64,000 bases of DNA from Dryococelus australis (GCA_029891345.1 CM057000.1:140352163-140416162); one strand, 5' to 3'. Counted from the stretch's first letter, positions 1 to 11,220 are shown. A program made the numbers and translations. The notes: a model not told the origin generated them from the letters alone.

Positions 1-930
1 CAGAGTTTTTGAGAAGCATGGGTAGAGTCACAAGATGTTCATAACCGGAAAGAAGCAACAGGGGAAATTTTAACGAAAACAAACCAATGGCATTTCCGGT
101 TTTGCTATGTGCAAAAGAGGTTCATAATTACTCGAGGGACTACGCCGACGACAGACCTTCTTAGAGGAGAGACTGCATACAATACAGATGTGAGAATCAC
201 GAGAAAAGTTTGTGGGCCAAATAGGAATGCAGGAGAGATAAATCCTCCCCTCCCCCCCCCCCCCCGTGATTACAATCTGTGTTCCGGTAAAAGAAGCCAA
301 AATCAAGGACGTCAAAAAGTTACTTCTATTTCATTATGGTGAAGGCTGGGAGAACTTACACAGATATAATTACCTCAAATTATGAAAGTGAGAACATTTC
401 AGAAGATGAGAACGAAGGTGGTCCACTGGAGGATGTTGAAGACTTTGTGTAGATACAGTACATCCTAAACTACAGCAAAAAATTTACATTCTGTTATACC
501 TATTGTTAAGGTATTTTATTTAGCATCATTGTGAATAACTAGATCAATTACCATTTATCAAAGGAAAAGACACATTCGAAATGTGGCAGTTGGTTACCTT
601 AAAATTTAAATTCCAGCTTTGTTGGTGTAAAAATGTTTATTGTGGTGTGTAAGGAGTTATCAAAACAACTTAAAAACATGAAGAAGTATGTATTTTGTTT
701 GTATTTTTCCTGTAGATAAAACTGTTGTTCAATTTTTCTTTTGGGAACATTGCGATAGGTATTGATATCCAACTTTGTAATTTAAAAGAAATAACTTAGA
801 AATACGAAGAAATATGTCTTTTGTTTTTATTCCTGTTGTCTTTTGGAAACAGTTTTATAAAGGTACTGAAATCTATTACCATTATTCGAATGAAAATAAA
901 TTGTGTTATCTGTTTTCTTTGTAACGTTGT
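1..930. other. AT-rich stretch without recognised gene
   Basis: No reading frame here resembles a known family. The only landmark is a homopolymeric C run at about 252-265. The rest is AT-rich, with short T runs typical of introns or intergenic DNA. Confidence 0.6.
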
Positions 931-973
931 AGGATTTTCACTGCCTTCATTATTCTTGGAGCACTGATGGAAG

Positions 974-1004
<31 letters not shown>

Positions 1005-1165
1005 CCGTAGCTTCAATCAGAGCTCCGAGAATAATGAACGCAGAACGCAGAGAATTTTTAAATATGTAATAAGGTGTTCGAAATTGCTATATACGTCTTG
1101 TCGAACCAAAAATTTCAAAAATTTCCTGTAAAACAAATTGTGACAAAAATGATATAAATATACAA
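931..1165 (+). repeat. Dispersed palindromic repeat R1, copy 1
   Basis: Related over its length to 7171-7400. Each copy carries an imperfect inverted pair. Here the arm at about 948-973 (CATTATTCTTGGAGCACTGA) faces the arm at about 1011-1037, separated by a long T run (about 980-1004). After the palindrome both copies share a TTCAAAAATTT-like A/T block. Two copies of the same fold suggest a short foldback element or MITE fragment. Its ends and family are not determined. Confidence 0.5.
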
Positions 1166-2071
1166 CTTTCGTACACCATTACCCTTAAAATCAGACTGAC
1201 ACATGGAGTACCAGAACGGAAACAGGATGATCCATTCCGACACTATAGACTAACTTCGTGACTAATAACACGATTTAAATAGGATTTGACCTCGATTAAT
1301 CTGGTACACGACTTCGGTGCGAGCATGGCCTTGAAATAGCGACACACTTGCGCAAGACACGGGTCCTAGGCGAGAATTTCCGGGCGGCATAACTCGGGAC
1401 TCCGAAGTCATAACCACTGATGCGTATATTAGTAGTAGTAGTTATTGCCACTATAGAAGACAATAGTGTATAGAGTTAGAATCCCCTTGATGCGTGGGGA
1501 ACGGTGGTGTATGGCAAGTCAACCACGCCACTTCTATACTGCGAGCACCAAGGACAACCATAGATAGACATGGCAAACCACTTACATGGTGGGATGCATG
1601 TAAGAAAAAATATATGTATATATATAATTAATGTGGTAACGACAACAGGAAGCCATAGGACAAACTAAAAATATAGCGAAGGATACCTTTATACACCTAC
1701 ATTTCCCAGAAAGTGTACAGTTGCAAGGGTGGAAAGTCACATACGTGGTTCAACCAATGGCTGGCCATGAAAAAAACACTAATGCGTGAAGCTTGTGCGG
1801 CGAAAAGGCCAGGTTGGATATGTTCATTGAGTTCCAGTCGTAGAGTGTTTGATTCGAAATTTGAACACCGGTTCATTTCGCAAGTGATTCGAAGCTAATT
1901 TTGAGCAGAAAATAGAGCATAACTTTGAGCTTTTACGTGCATATAAGTGCCACGTTAAACCAGCTACAGCACAGATTACATAACCATTGAGACAAAGTGT
2001 TCACATAATGTGCATAATTTACAAATATCTAGTGCATAAGCGTAGCAAAATATCATAAGTAGTAGAAAATA
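1166..2071. other. No recognised gene
   Basis: Mixed-composition DNA with a short TAG trinucleotide run near 1431-1447. The reading frame at 1713-1898 has no recognisable domain and no supporting context, so I do not call it a gene. Confidence 0.5.
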
Positions 2072-2613
2072 GAGTCAGTCTACAGGAGTCAGTCGGCAGT
2101 CGTCAGTGTGCAGGAGTCAGTCGGCAGGAGTCAATCGGCAGGAGTCAGTCTGCAGGAGTCAGTCGGCAGCAGTCAATCTGCAGGAGTCAGTCGGTAGGAG
2201 TCAGTCGGCAGGAGTCAGTCTGCAGGAACCAGTCGGTAGGAATCAGTAGGCAGAAGTCAGTCTGCAGGAGTCAGTATGCAGGAGTCAGTCGGCAGGAGTC
2301 AGTCTGCAGGAATCAGTCGGTAGGAATCAGTAGGCAGAAGTCAGTCTGCAGGAGTCAGTATGCAGGAGTCAGTCGGCAGGTGTCAGTCTGCAGGAGTAAG
2401 TCGGCAGGTGTCAGTCGGCAGGTGTCAGTCTGCAGGAGTCAGTATGCAGGAGTCAGTCGGTAGGTGTCAATCTGCAGGAGTCAGTCGGTAGGAGTCAGTC
2501 GGCAGGAGTCAGTCGGCAGGAATCAGTCGGTAGGAATCAGTAGGCAGAAGTCAGTCTGCAGGAGTCAGTATGCAGGAGTCAGTCGGCAGGTGTCAGTCTG
2601 CAGGAGTCAGTCG
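2072..2613 (+). repeat. 14-bp minisatellite with higher-order structure
   Basis: About 39 head-to-tail copies of a 14-bp unit close to CAGGAGTCAGTCGG. Variants (TCTG, TATG, GAATCAGTAGG) are not random. A block containing GGAATCAGTAGGCAGAAG recurs at about 2238, 2323 and 2531, spacings that are near multiples of 14 (roughly 84 and 210 bp). This indicates amplification of multi-unit blocks after divergence of the monomers. The array lies in single-copy AT-rich DNA and shows no coding sense. Confidence 0.9.
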
Positions 2614-3254
2614 AGAGTGAAATCTGCTTAATGGTGAAACTAAATACCTGAATATTGCAGTATATTTCATACAGTTGTTTGTTATAAAAATAAAGTTATT
2701 CTCAAGAAGAATTTTTTTTCAAAAACGTTTAACAAAATCATTTAAAACGTCATCGAGTTCTATACACCGGATTGGCTTCCTCGTCGCTGGGTCGTGGTTG
2801 CGAGTAAATGTCTTCGACTGGGGCAGTTTCCACAGGGTCTGATGGACTGATCTGTTTGTGTAGTTCGAATATATAATTATGATAAGCACCTAAAGCTTGT
2901 GTACCTGCCTACATTTGATGTCTCAATGCCTGCTTGTGATTGGCCAGCTAGAATCACACCGCAACTCGGTGATTTGCCGGTCGATGTCCGAACAATGTAC
3001 TACTGTTGTAATACGATTGGTTTAAAGTTAATATGACGGCGTAGGGCTTGCATACGCATGGAGGTCAGCTGAGAGGCTTATTTTAAAATAGCTAATATGA
3101 AAGGTGGATCGTCTGGGCTAGCTTCTACCCCAAGTAATCCATGGCCAGTTACGTTAAAGTGGAGTGGATATTGCCCGCCAGTGGTTTCTCGCCATCGATT
3201 CCTTCTTCGAGTGAGATGTCTCCTGTTTTACCAGCGCCATAAACTTGTTCAGCT
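2614..3254. other. No recognised gene
   Basis: Mixed-composition DNA between the minisatellite and the zinc-finger remnant. No repeat or coding signal was recognised. Confidence 0.5.
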
Positions 3255-3987
3255 GTGATGTCTACATCACTAGCAGCATCTACTTACACCAGTGCAGTAC
3301 CATCGTTTCATATTGGTGTGGTGCCATCGACTTCTTCAGCTGTAACACCTACATCACTGCCATCATCTGCTGTCACCAGTGCAGCACGAGCACCTACAGA
3401 TGGTGCAGTACCATCGACTTCTTCATCTGTGAAGCCCACGAAATCTTCAGTGGAGCAATCGAACTTTTCGGCTGAGGTACCTAGAGCTCCACTGCTGGCG
3501 TTACCTGCTTGGTTTAGCTCCAGTCGCTACATCTCCAACAGGCCCATCAGAGTCTGTGCCTGAACCACTACGTCGTCATCAGTGTAACTTTTGTTATAAG
3601 AAATTTACTTTCGGCTGGGCTGCACGACGCTGTGAAAGATTTCGTTTTGACAAGCATCCCTGTCGCATGTCATATTTGTGTCACAGGTGCGGTAAACTTT
3701 TCAGCCACAGAGACAATTTACTTAGACATGTAAAAGCCGAAATGCATTTCTCATCAGTACCTCGTTACAAGTTTGCTGCAAGCAGGTCTCTTGTTGCTGC
3801 GGTACATGTCCTCAAAAGTGTAGTTATCTACATAACCTGCCCTTCGCAATGTGTCGGTGTAACAGATGTCACGATATTCTCGCACAAGGATAACATGATT
3901 GTGAATAGCCATATGCAAAAAAGACTAACATACAGCAAAGTTGCATATATATGGAAGAATATTGTAATTTTCTTTCGAGGGCATGAG
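3255..3987 (+). pseudogene. Broken C2H2 zinc-finger protein with Ser/Thr/Pro-rich N-terminus
   Basis: Frame 3 from 3255 encodes a Ser/Thr/Ala/Pro-rich stretch with repeated PSTSS and AVTPTS motifs. Around 3500-3530 the sense moves to frame 1, which runs into two finger-like modules. The first is HQCNFCYKKF with A..RC spacing, and the second is YLCHRCGKLFSHRDNLLRH, a normal C2H2 finger. The shift and the lack of any further conserved domain suggest a dead copy or an isolated exon. The fingers share the C-x2-C-x-K-x-F...A-x-RC pattern of the modules at 51.8-53.2 kb, and a finger also occurs at 18.65 kb. A role in DNA binding is inferred from the family only. Confidence 0.6.
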
Positions 3988-4376
3988 TGACTGTAATAAA
4001 TTAGTTGATTTAAATATTGCATATGAATAAGAGTGTAGGCCTATTTTATTTCAAATTTACCTAATTTGCCAAAATAAAATTAAAATTTAAATGGTACAAA
4101 AATAAAATAAACTTAATTAGAAATATTGTATAAAGTACCATAGTACCACATGTGCAATTAAATAATAAAATAAAAATACGTTTAATAAATTGAATAAAAT
4201 AAAAATTTTAATAACAAATATATGTAATAAATGACTAAGGTAGTCAAAGTCCCGCATCATGCATACAGGTATACTGTTGATTAAAAATATATATATTTTT
4301 TTAAATAGGAATGGAAATTTACAGATTTTTCCTGTATGTATAAATATTAGGGCCGCCAGCACAATTGGCGACTGAA

Positions 4377-4380
<4 letters not shown>

Positions 4381-4420
<40 letters not shown>

Positions 4421-4439
4421 TAGATAGATAGATAGATAG

Positions 4440-4487
<48 letters not shown>
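4381..4487. repeat. (GA)n-(GATA)n-(GA)n compound microsatellite
   Basis: Pure GA repeats, then about six GATA units, then GA again. Reading frames across it (Ser-Leu repeats on the minus strand) are artefacts of the microsatellite. Confidence 0.95.
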
Positions 4488-4491
<4 letters not shown>

Positions 4492-4859
4492 TGACAGCTC
4501 GCAAAGCAGTGAAAACGAGGAATTAACGCCACTTATATGTTGAAAATAGAAACCAACATGGATGACGCTGACAGCGCGACATATATTTATAAAAATAAAC
4601 AATTATAGTTGCCACTTGTCGCTAAATCGACAAATCACCTGGTGGCGATATCGATTATTAATACACTAGCACCATCTAGTGGGTAAAAGTAAACATATTA
4701 ATACAAGATGGCGTCCTCCAGCAAGATGGCTGCATATGACAGAATGAGTATCGTTGAGGGGGGTGGAAACCTGTCGAATAATTAGCGAAGACAAGTAATT
4801 GACCTCTTAAATAACTGATTTAAAAATTTGGCAAGGGTGTGGAGGGACTTGGAAAAGTA

Positions 4860-5330
4860 AGTTTTTTAAAATAATTTTTAATAATAAATTATTTAATAAA
4901 CTTTAAATGAAATTTTTGGATTTTTGGAAATTTTTTGTGGTTTTTTAGAGTTTTTTGGTTTAAGGTCATCCAAGGTCAAGGTTGAAGGTCAATATACCTA
5001 AAATGGCTGACGAAATGGCCACTGGTCGACCTGGCGAGGGCCGGTCATGTTGGGAGCCTAGTCGACCCACCTGTCATCGAAACTCGGACCTCCTACATGC
5101 ACATATTGAAAGAAGTTTTTGATTTAAAAATCTTTTTTAAATTTATTTTTGGGGTTTTTATCATTTTCTTGCATTTTAATTTATTTTTGGGTTCAATGTA
5201 ATCCAAGGTCAGGGGCACAGGGTCAAGGTCGAGGTCATGCAGACCCAATATGGGTGTTGGATGACGTCACAAGATGACGGCCGGCTAGTGCCTGGCGCCT
5301 GTGCCGGGTGCAAGTTTTGTCACATTTAAA
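4860..5330. repeat. Dispersed-repeat-like segment with clustered AGGTCA half-sites
   Basis: T-rich blocks separate two clusters of the hexamer AGGTCA: 4963, 4973 and 4986, then 5206, 5220 (GGGTCA), 5226 (AGGTCG) and 5232. The copies at 4973 and 5226 are preceded by A or TCA, as in extended monomer sites of orphan nuclear receptors. The segment also contains several ATGGCNGA and GTCGACC words and has the texture of a dispersed repeat. Regulatory activity is unproven. Confidence 0.4.
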
Positions 5331-5373
5331 ATGCAGTATGTCCGACTTCTCTATTTTCTACTACTAACATAAA

Positions 5374-6151
5374 GCATGTATAGGAAACATGCGTACAAAT
5401 TGGGGCACGTGGTTCGTGACCAGAAAAGGGGAAGAGTGATATAGGACCCATGGTTTATCTCAAATAATAAGGGCTGTAGCAGCCCCGGAAATCTGTGGGC
5501 GACAAGGACAATACGTGGGATATATTAGGCAAAGTACTTGCGGTATATGAACACATATTGGTATACGGAGCAAGTAAAACTAATATCTTGGATACACAGT
5601 AGGTGTGGTCCGTCGTACCACCCCCTGCCCCCCTCCCCACCATCATGTAAGTAATAGGGGTTGGCACTCTTTGATTGCATGCAACACGTACATCGTGAGG
5701 TTAAATTGATTTTGGATACCATCGGATGAAGCAGGACGACGTAAGTAGCAAATAAGCCTTCCTTGTTGCAGCTTTCTGGGACCCACCGTTTCCGGTTAAA
5801 TCGCAAATGAAGGGTACAGTGGTAGCAAAGCCATGGCCTAGTGAGTAGGCAACCCTTCCTACACCCGGAGGAATTCAGCGGGGAGTCCCCGCCGAATGCG
5901 CGAAGAGAGTGTGGCGGCACGTAACATAGAGGTCCTGAGAGCCGATGAGGGTGACTGAGGTGAGTATGGAGCTGCGCCGGAATGAAAGGGTGGGGAACAC
6001 GGGAGAACCCCGAGGAAACCCGCTGACCAGCGGCATTGTCCGACACAATGCCCACATACGAACATCCGGGGGTGACCCGGCCGGGAGTCGAACCCAGTTC
6101 GCGAATCACGAATCACGTGCCCGAGTTTGTACACATGTTTCCTATACACGC
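5374..6151. repeat. Inverted-repeat-bounded composite around a SINE
   Basis: The sequence at 5374-5420 (GTATAGGAAACATGCGTACA and following) is repeated in reverse complement at 6101-6151, nearly identical over about 45 bp. Both copies run into GGGCACGTG(A/G)TTCGTGA. The interval contains a SINE body on the minus strand. The arrangement could be two copies of one retroposon head inserted in opposite orientation, or a foldback derivative. Confidence 0.55.
5859..6130 (-). mobile_element. tRNA-derived SINE, family 1
   Basis: Read on the minus strand, a B-box (GGGTTCGACTCCC) is followed by GGCCGGGTCACCCCCGGAT and then a body containing TCGGACAATGCCGCTGGTCA and TTCCCCACCC. The same head-body succession occurs at 14563-14800 on the plus strand, with a head-related copy at 44078. 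The A-box half is diverged here. Confidence 0.75.
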
Positions 6152-6378
6152 TGTATATACCATATACATGTGTGTGTATATATTATATATAACTTAGGAG
6201 AAGGCAATCGTTTTGTGAGGCTGAGAAACGAGAGAGCGATAAGTGTTACATTGCCTCGCACATCAAAGCGCGCCTTCGCCGCTGTCTCAAGGCTCTGAAT
6301 TGGCGTGTAGTGTTCTCGTAGTGCTGTGTGTATCTATGGGACTATATATCATCTTATTCGTGTTAAAGTCTGTAAAAG

Positions 6379-6594
6379 TTGCTCACCGTATAGTGAGCAC
6401 ATTTAAGGCCCTAGTTGCTCACCGTATATTGAGCACATTTGAGGCCCTAGTTGCTCACCGTATAGTGAGCACATTTGAGGCCCTAGTTGCTCACCGTATA
6501 GTGAGCACATTTGAGGCCCTAGTTGCTCACCGTATAGTGAGCACATTTGAGGCCCTAGTTACTCACCGTATAGTGAGCACATTTGAGGCCCTAG
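6379..6594 (+). repeat. 36-bp minisatellite derived from a MITE terminal repeat
   Basis: Six tandem copies of a 36-bp unit, each with the palindrome GCTCACCGTATAGTGAGC followed by ACATTTGAGGCCCTAGTT. The unit aligns with the terminal inverted repeat of MITE-A (TGTTCACTATAAAGTGAGCA then CTTTTGAAAT). A MITE-A right end lies just downstream at 6751-6793, so the array probably arose by amplification of the element's own left end. Because 36 is a multiple of three, a frame stays open across it (AHRIVSTFEALV repeats). I do not regard that as coding. Confidence 0.85.
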
Positions 6595-6750
6595 TTACTT
6601 TTTCCTTCGAGGCATTATTGTTCCTTTAAAAAACCTTTTCAAATAAACATTGCCATGCAAGTAATAAACGCAGTGTGTTTATTCCACCACACCCGCAAGT
6701 TAACGCCTAAGTCTAAAATTGTATATATTCATTGACTATTATTCCAAATG

Positions 6751-6793
6751 AGAGGGCTTTCTAAAGTGCTCACTTTATCGTGAGTAGCCTATA
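6751..6793 (+). mobile_element. MITE-A right terminus
   Basis: The sequence AAAGTGCTCACTTTATCGTG followed by AGTAGCCTATA matches the 3' end of full MITE-A copies such as 21547-21971. It would form one element with the minisatellite-bearing left part upstream, about 400 bp in all. Confidence 0.6.
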
Positions 6794-7170
6794 GCAAATT
6801 TGAATGCAGGCTCCAATCGTAGTTTGACTCGTCTCCGGCTAGTATGTTTTAAGATACGGCAGTCTGAAAAGGCTGTCTTAACTCTATTGGAGGGTTCCAA
6901 AATAATATTTAAAGCATGCGTGGTCATTTCAAAGTTCCATTCCGTCCTCGTCTGGGGGCTTGGTGTTTTTTAGTAATTCCGTCAAAAAAATAATAATATT
7001 TCAAACACTCTGCAACGAAGTTCAATTTGCGCCAAGAATGTGGAACTCCTAAGGCCAATGGTGCACGAAAGCAGTAAATTTACCCCATTTTCGTTACAAC
7101 TTGTTTTTCAGAGGGTTTATCGAGATTTTTGGCCCGAAAAGGCATAAATATTCATTTTTAACAACTTCTT

Positions 7171-7400
7171 GCATTGCTAAATTTCCACTACCTTTATTAT
7201 CCTGTGAGCACTGATGCAAGATGAGAAATAAGATATTCTTTCCTATCGTCCATCAGTGCTCCGATAGAAGTAATGTTAGTGAATATCTATCACTGTAAGA
7301 AGGTGTCCGGAATTATTCTTTGTTTCTTGTGGTGTCAAAAATTTTGAAAAATTTTCTGAAAAACAACTTTTGACCAAAATCAAGGTAAATGCACAACTTT
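7171..7400 (+). repeat. Dispersed palindromic repeat R1, copy 2
   Basis: Aligns with 931-1165. The inverted arms are near 7190-7215 (GTGAGCACTGATGCAAG) and 7248-7276 (CATCAGTGCTCCGATAGAAG), again followed by the TCAAAAATTTTGAAAAATTT block. The spacer here is not poly-T, so the T run of copy 1 is a later expansion. Confidence 0.5.
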
Positions 7401-7692
7401 TTCGGAGCCCTGCTTACATTCTACTTCCGGGATTTTCCTCCACCTTATGCAATCCAAGCTTACTACTAAGCAACTAAGTCTAGAAAATCACACAAAGGAG
7501 ACAACGCACAGTATTCGTACGCTCTCGTTTTCATAATATTCTCCATAATAACTACTTATTACTAAAGGCTGTTCACGATAAACATTATAAAAAAGTCACT
7601 GCCCCTACCTGCATATATTTTAACGGGCGCCCTGAGTGACACGCGCCCAGTAAAGTTGGTAATGATGGATGGAAAGTAGTTCCGTATCTTAA

Positions 7693-8787
7693 GGTTGAAG
7701 TAAAGAAATTGCTTATAGATAGAGCCCCGAGTATTTCGCGGATTGAGTTGGCAGCAAGCTAGGCTGGACAGCCCTCTATACACTCGAGACATTATCGCTT
7801 TCATATCGGTTGCTGTGATCATGTGATGCCTCTGTACAGTGCTGTCAAACACTCACTCACACTGCTGCTTCCTGATTATTACTGGCTCACAAGTAAACGG
7901 GGCGTGTCTAAAGAACTGTCGTCCAATCACAGCAGTAGGAGTAAAGAACAAGTGTTTGGAATCTACCTCGCCTCCGAATGAATTCGCGAAATACTCGTGG
8001 CTCTACCTATAGAGCACTACACCCGACTATACAACATGAAGCACTCATAAGAAAAGTAGTACAGACACCATAAAAATTGTCAGAATCGTGCGATTATTGT
8101 TGTATATGAAACAAGAATGTATATGTTTGCAACATTATAAAATATTTCACTAAAATATTCTTTTTAAATGAAAAAAAGTAATCGATTAAAATAGTCTGCA
8201 TTTTTTTTAAACAAAATTTAAGCGTATTTCTATTCTGGATGCTCCAGAAAGCAGAACTTGAAATAAAATATTCATCATGGAATATCGTGAAAATGTTTGC
8301 TATGATTGTATGTAAGAAAATTGTAATAATAATGTAGGAAATAATTTTTATAATTGATTTTATGTGCGTTCATTTATTTACAAACATTTATGGCTGAAAC
8401 TGCCGTAAATAAAGTTCATTATAAAAATGATACGATACATTATTACTATGATTTTATTACATATGATCACAGTAAATATTATGAAGATCTTTTTCGAAGA
8501 AGATTTTCTAGTAAATTCTGTTTTACGAAGCATCCAAAACGGAAATGCGCTTAAATTTGGTTAAAAATGCGGACTCTATATCGATCGATTATTTTTTTTT
8601 ACATTTAAAAAGTATTTTTTAGTAAAATATTTTATAATTTTGCAAAATATATACATCCTTCTTTCATATACATCATAAATCGCACTTTTCTGACAATTTT
8701 TATGGTGTCTGTACTACTTTTTTTTATAAGTTCTTCACGTTGTACAGTCAGGTGCAGAGCTCTATAGGCAGTTGCTTTACTTCAACC
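7693..8787 (+). mobile_element. TTAA-flanked foldback element (piggyBac-like MITE)
   Basis: Bounded by TTAA at 7689-7692 and 8788-8791. Ends are inverted copies: GGTTGAAGTAAAGAAATTGC at the left, and the reverse complement of GCAGTTGCTTTACTTCAACC at the right. After removing the hAT-like insert at 7720-8005, homology between the arms continues for roughly 280 bp per arm, for example the shared GTACAGACACCATAAAAATT. The element is then about 800 bp, most of it palindromic. The exact TTAA duplication fits piggyBac-type insertion. The short frame at 8354-8554 lies in AT-rich arm sequence and is not called. Confidence 0.85.
7720..8005 (+). mobile_element. 286-bp hAT-like MITE nested in the TTAA element
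   Basis: Terminal inverted repeats TAGAGCCCCGAGTATTTCGC at the left and TAGAGCCACGAGTATTTCGC when the right end is reverse-complemented. The flanking 8-mers CTTATAGA (7712-7719) and CCTATAGA (8006-8013) match at 7 of 8 positions, as expected for a hAT-type 8-bp duplication. Excising it restores the left arm of the host TTAA element. It is the youngest of three nested insertions. Confidence 0.8.
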
Positions 8788-9070
8788 TTAACGTCGAATA
8801 AAAAAACTGTTATGTAACAATTTGTCATCATTTAAATTATTTCTTTCGCTTTCTGTTTTTTTTAATTCACCGAAGTGTAAAAATGAGCAGATTTGCAGAA
8901 TATTAACATTTCTAATAATTTGCCAGTTTCAGTTGGCCGACGCATGAATAAAGTGATTAGGCCCACGGCAATGATTATTTTACATAAAGCGGAAGAACAC
9001 ACCACGTGCATACAAGTAGATCTTAAGCGCAGGGCTCTCAGAAGAGCTCATTTTACCGTGAACAGCCTAA

Positions 9071-9640
9071 TAGTTCAAAACGTGTGCAAAGAAACCGCGA
9101 ACGCACTAAGGATGTGTCTCGGCTGGTACTCACTTATTCTGCTCACGTCCAGGCGAGAAACTGGGTTCACAGTTCCCGATACGGGTGAGCCATATCCGGA
9201 CCTTATCTCGGAGATACGGCGCTTCACAATCTGCAGCACGTGACTCAGGTGTTGGTCCTGGCTGATTCACGTCCTCGATCCGGAGAAGCGAGGTTTCGGC
9301 GACTGCTCAATCTGGATTCTCCGTCACAGCTCTGGTGGGACGTAACTCTCGGAGCTGGCGCAGTTTTCTCGGCATTTTGCTATCGTGTCAACGCCTCGTG
9401 TGAGTGATGTCTTTCCGCTGTCAAGAAAGATTCAATTATCGCGACACAACTTTTAGTTTCAAGATAATTCTCGAAGACTTCTCCGTACAGCCATTTTGTA
9501 TCTGAAGTGTTATCAGGAATTAAATCATCGGATTTTAATTTGGCAGTACTTAATAATCTCAGAATGGCGAGAAGTATATTCACAGATATAATATCTTCTC
9601 GTGTTCATCGTGGAGTTAAACAAAAGTGCATTAGTTGGAA
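9071..9640. other. Moderately GC-rich segment with unrecognised minus-strand ORF
   Basis: The composition rises above the flanks between about 9080 and 9370. A minus-strand frame at 9380-9583 (67 codons, ending AERHHSHEALTR) has mixed composition that could be coding, but I recognise no family, and no splice context or neighbour supports it. It could be a transposon remnant or chance. Confidence 0.25.
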
Positions 9641-11158
9641 TTCTATATGCGTACTATTGAATAAAAACATTCTTAAGTAAGTTAGCAAAAAATAACAAAT
9701 AAATTCTGGAACTTTCTCTTTTGCAAAAGAGCAAATAAGCAAAACATATACGACATCATGGGTGGAAATACCCGCTTATTACATCTGTTAAAGTCAATAG
9801 CTGAGTTACATTATAACAAAGGTGATTTTTTGAACTTAGCCATGTACTATTAACTAAGATACTGAAATCGAGAACAGGAATCATGCGGATGATATTTAAG
9901 ATTAATTAAACAACACTATTTAATAGCAAATTCTAGTTAATATTTAGAAAATCACTTTTACAAGTTGAAATGTTTGTCGTCTTATAGAAAACCTAATTAA
10001 ATTATCCTTTCTTTCTCGCTCATTGAACTGTTACGTCACGCGTTAAAATATATCTAAAGTTAGATAAATCATATATCCACTATAATATTTAAAGGTATAA
10101 AATGTTATATTATTTTTAGGACATATTACTCTGAAAAAAATGGGACAGCATTTTGTTTTCTTCAAACTCATATTTATTTAAACAGATAGATTTATGCAAA
10201 GAATACTTCTACAGCATGTTTGTAAAGCGTTTAACATTTGAGTCGTAATTTACTGGTCCAGTTTAACCATAATAGTCAAGGGATCGCATCACAGAGACAA
10301 TTTTATTAAGATCACATATCATGTTGGCCGAGCAAAAAAAGAAAAGAGGTTCGGATTCTGAGCTTGGAACGTTATCGGCTTCAGTTTGGCTTTAATGTGC
10401 ATTGAAGGCTACAAGTTTACCCATCTGTAACTAATATTTACTGTTGTAACTAGTGTAACATAAACAAAACAATTCAAATTTAAATCATTAGTAAATGTGT
10501 CATTATTTTTTTATTTCCTGTATTAGTAGTATATGTTGGCCGGTTCGGGGACAGTGTATTTTAAATTAGGAAATCAGTAAGGGGATGGAGTCACATATTT
10601 CGCTCCGTCACATAAGTGCTTCGGAGAAGATGCCAAAGTTTTTTCGTCAGTGGCAGTCTCGAATTAATTTCGCTTGGTATTATTTCCGGTCAAGGGGAAC
10701 CATTATGTATAAAGGTTCTACTAGTCTGCGAGGTATAATTTCAATCTAAAATAGCCTTTTTTTTTTTGCTTGGGGTAACTCTATTCCAGAGCTACAACCT
10801 TATAATTTTACTCCCCTCTGGGTTTACGTGTTGTGACACAAATTTATCGATTACTTATTACACTTTCTTTTTTGTATACTTTATTCAGATTTGTATACTT
10901 GAAAGAATATTTCTAGAGGTTCCTTTTCCAAACTTTTCCATGTGGATTGCTTAAAGCTTTATAAAAGTTACTAATTAGCATGTCCACAGAAACTCGCGGG
11001 AATGCAATGCTAAAAAGTTTCTGAAATTCAAGTCTCAGATCTCACTTTAATTTCTACATTCCTCATTTAAATACTGTGTTTCGTCTTTATTCTAATTTCT
11101 GAAAACATTTTATTAATACAAACTTTATTTCTGCATTTAACTTAAGGTTCTGCTTAAG
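9641..11158. other. AT-rich DNA, nothing recognised
   Basis: Long AT-rich intergenic or intronic sequence. No repeat with visible ends, no coding signal and no RNA gene was found. Confidence 0.6.
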
Positions 11159-11220
11159 TTATTCTTCAATTGTAGTATATAAATGAGAGTCCTGGGACAA
11201 AAGGGTGTGGTATACGGTAC

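Larger units (their letters stand above)
7565..9070 (+). mobile_element. MITE-A copy interrupted by a nested element
   Basis: The left part (7565-7692) starts AAGGCTGTTCACGATAAA and ends in CCGTATCTTAA. The right part resumes at the duplicated TTAA (8788) with CGTCGAATAAAAAAACTGTT and ends GTGAACAGCCTAATA near 9070. Joining the halves at one TTAA gives the same order as copies at 29424 and 32867. TA dinucleotides flank the ends, as in Tc1/mariner-type MITEs. No protein is encoded. Confidence 0.85.

Noticed and set aside
2072..2613. CRISPR-like regular repeats
   Set aside because: Contiguous 14-bp units without spacers in eukaryotic DNA. It is a minisatellite.
4117..4602. 161-codon minus-strand frame with long Ser-Leu runs
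   Set aside because: It is the translation of the GA/GATA microsatellite and AT-rich flanks. Three overlapping frames look the same.
6243..6629. Protein with a 12-residue repeat (AHRIVSTFEALV)
   Set aside because: The frame is open only because the minisatellite unit is 36 bp. The unit itself is a MITE end.
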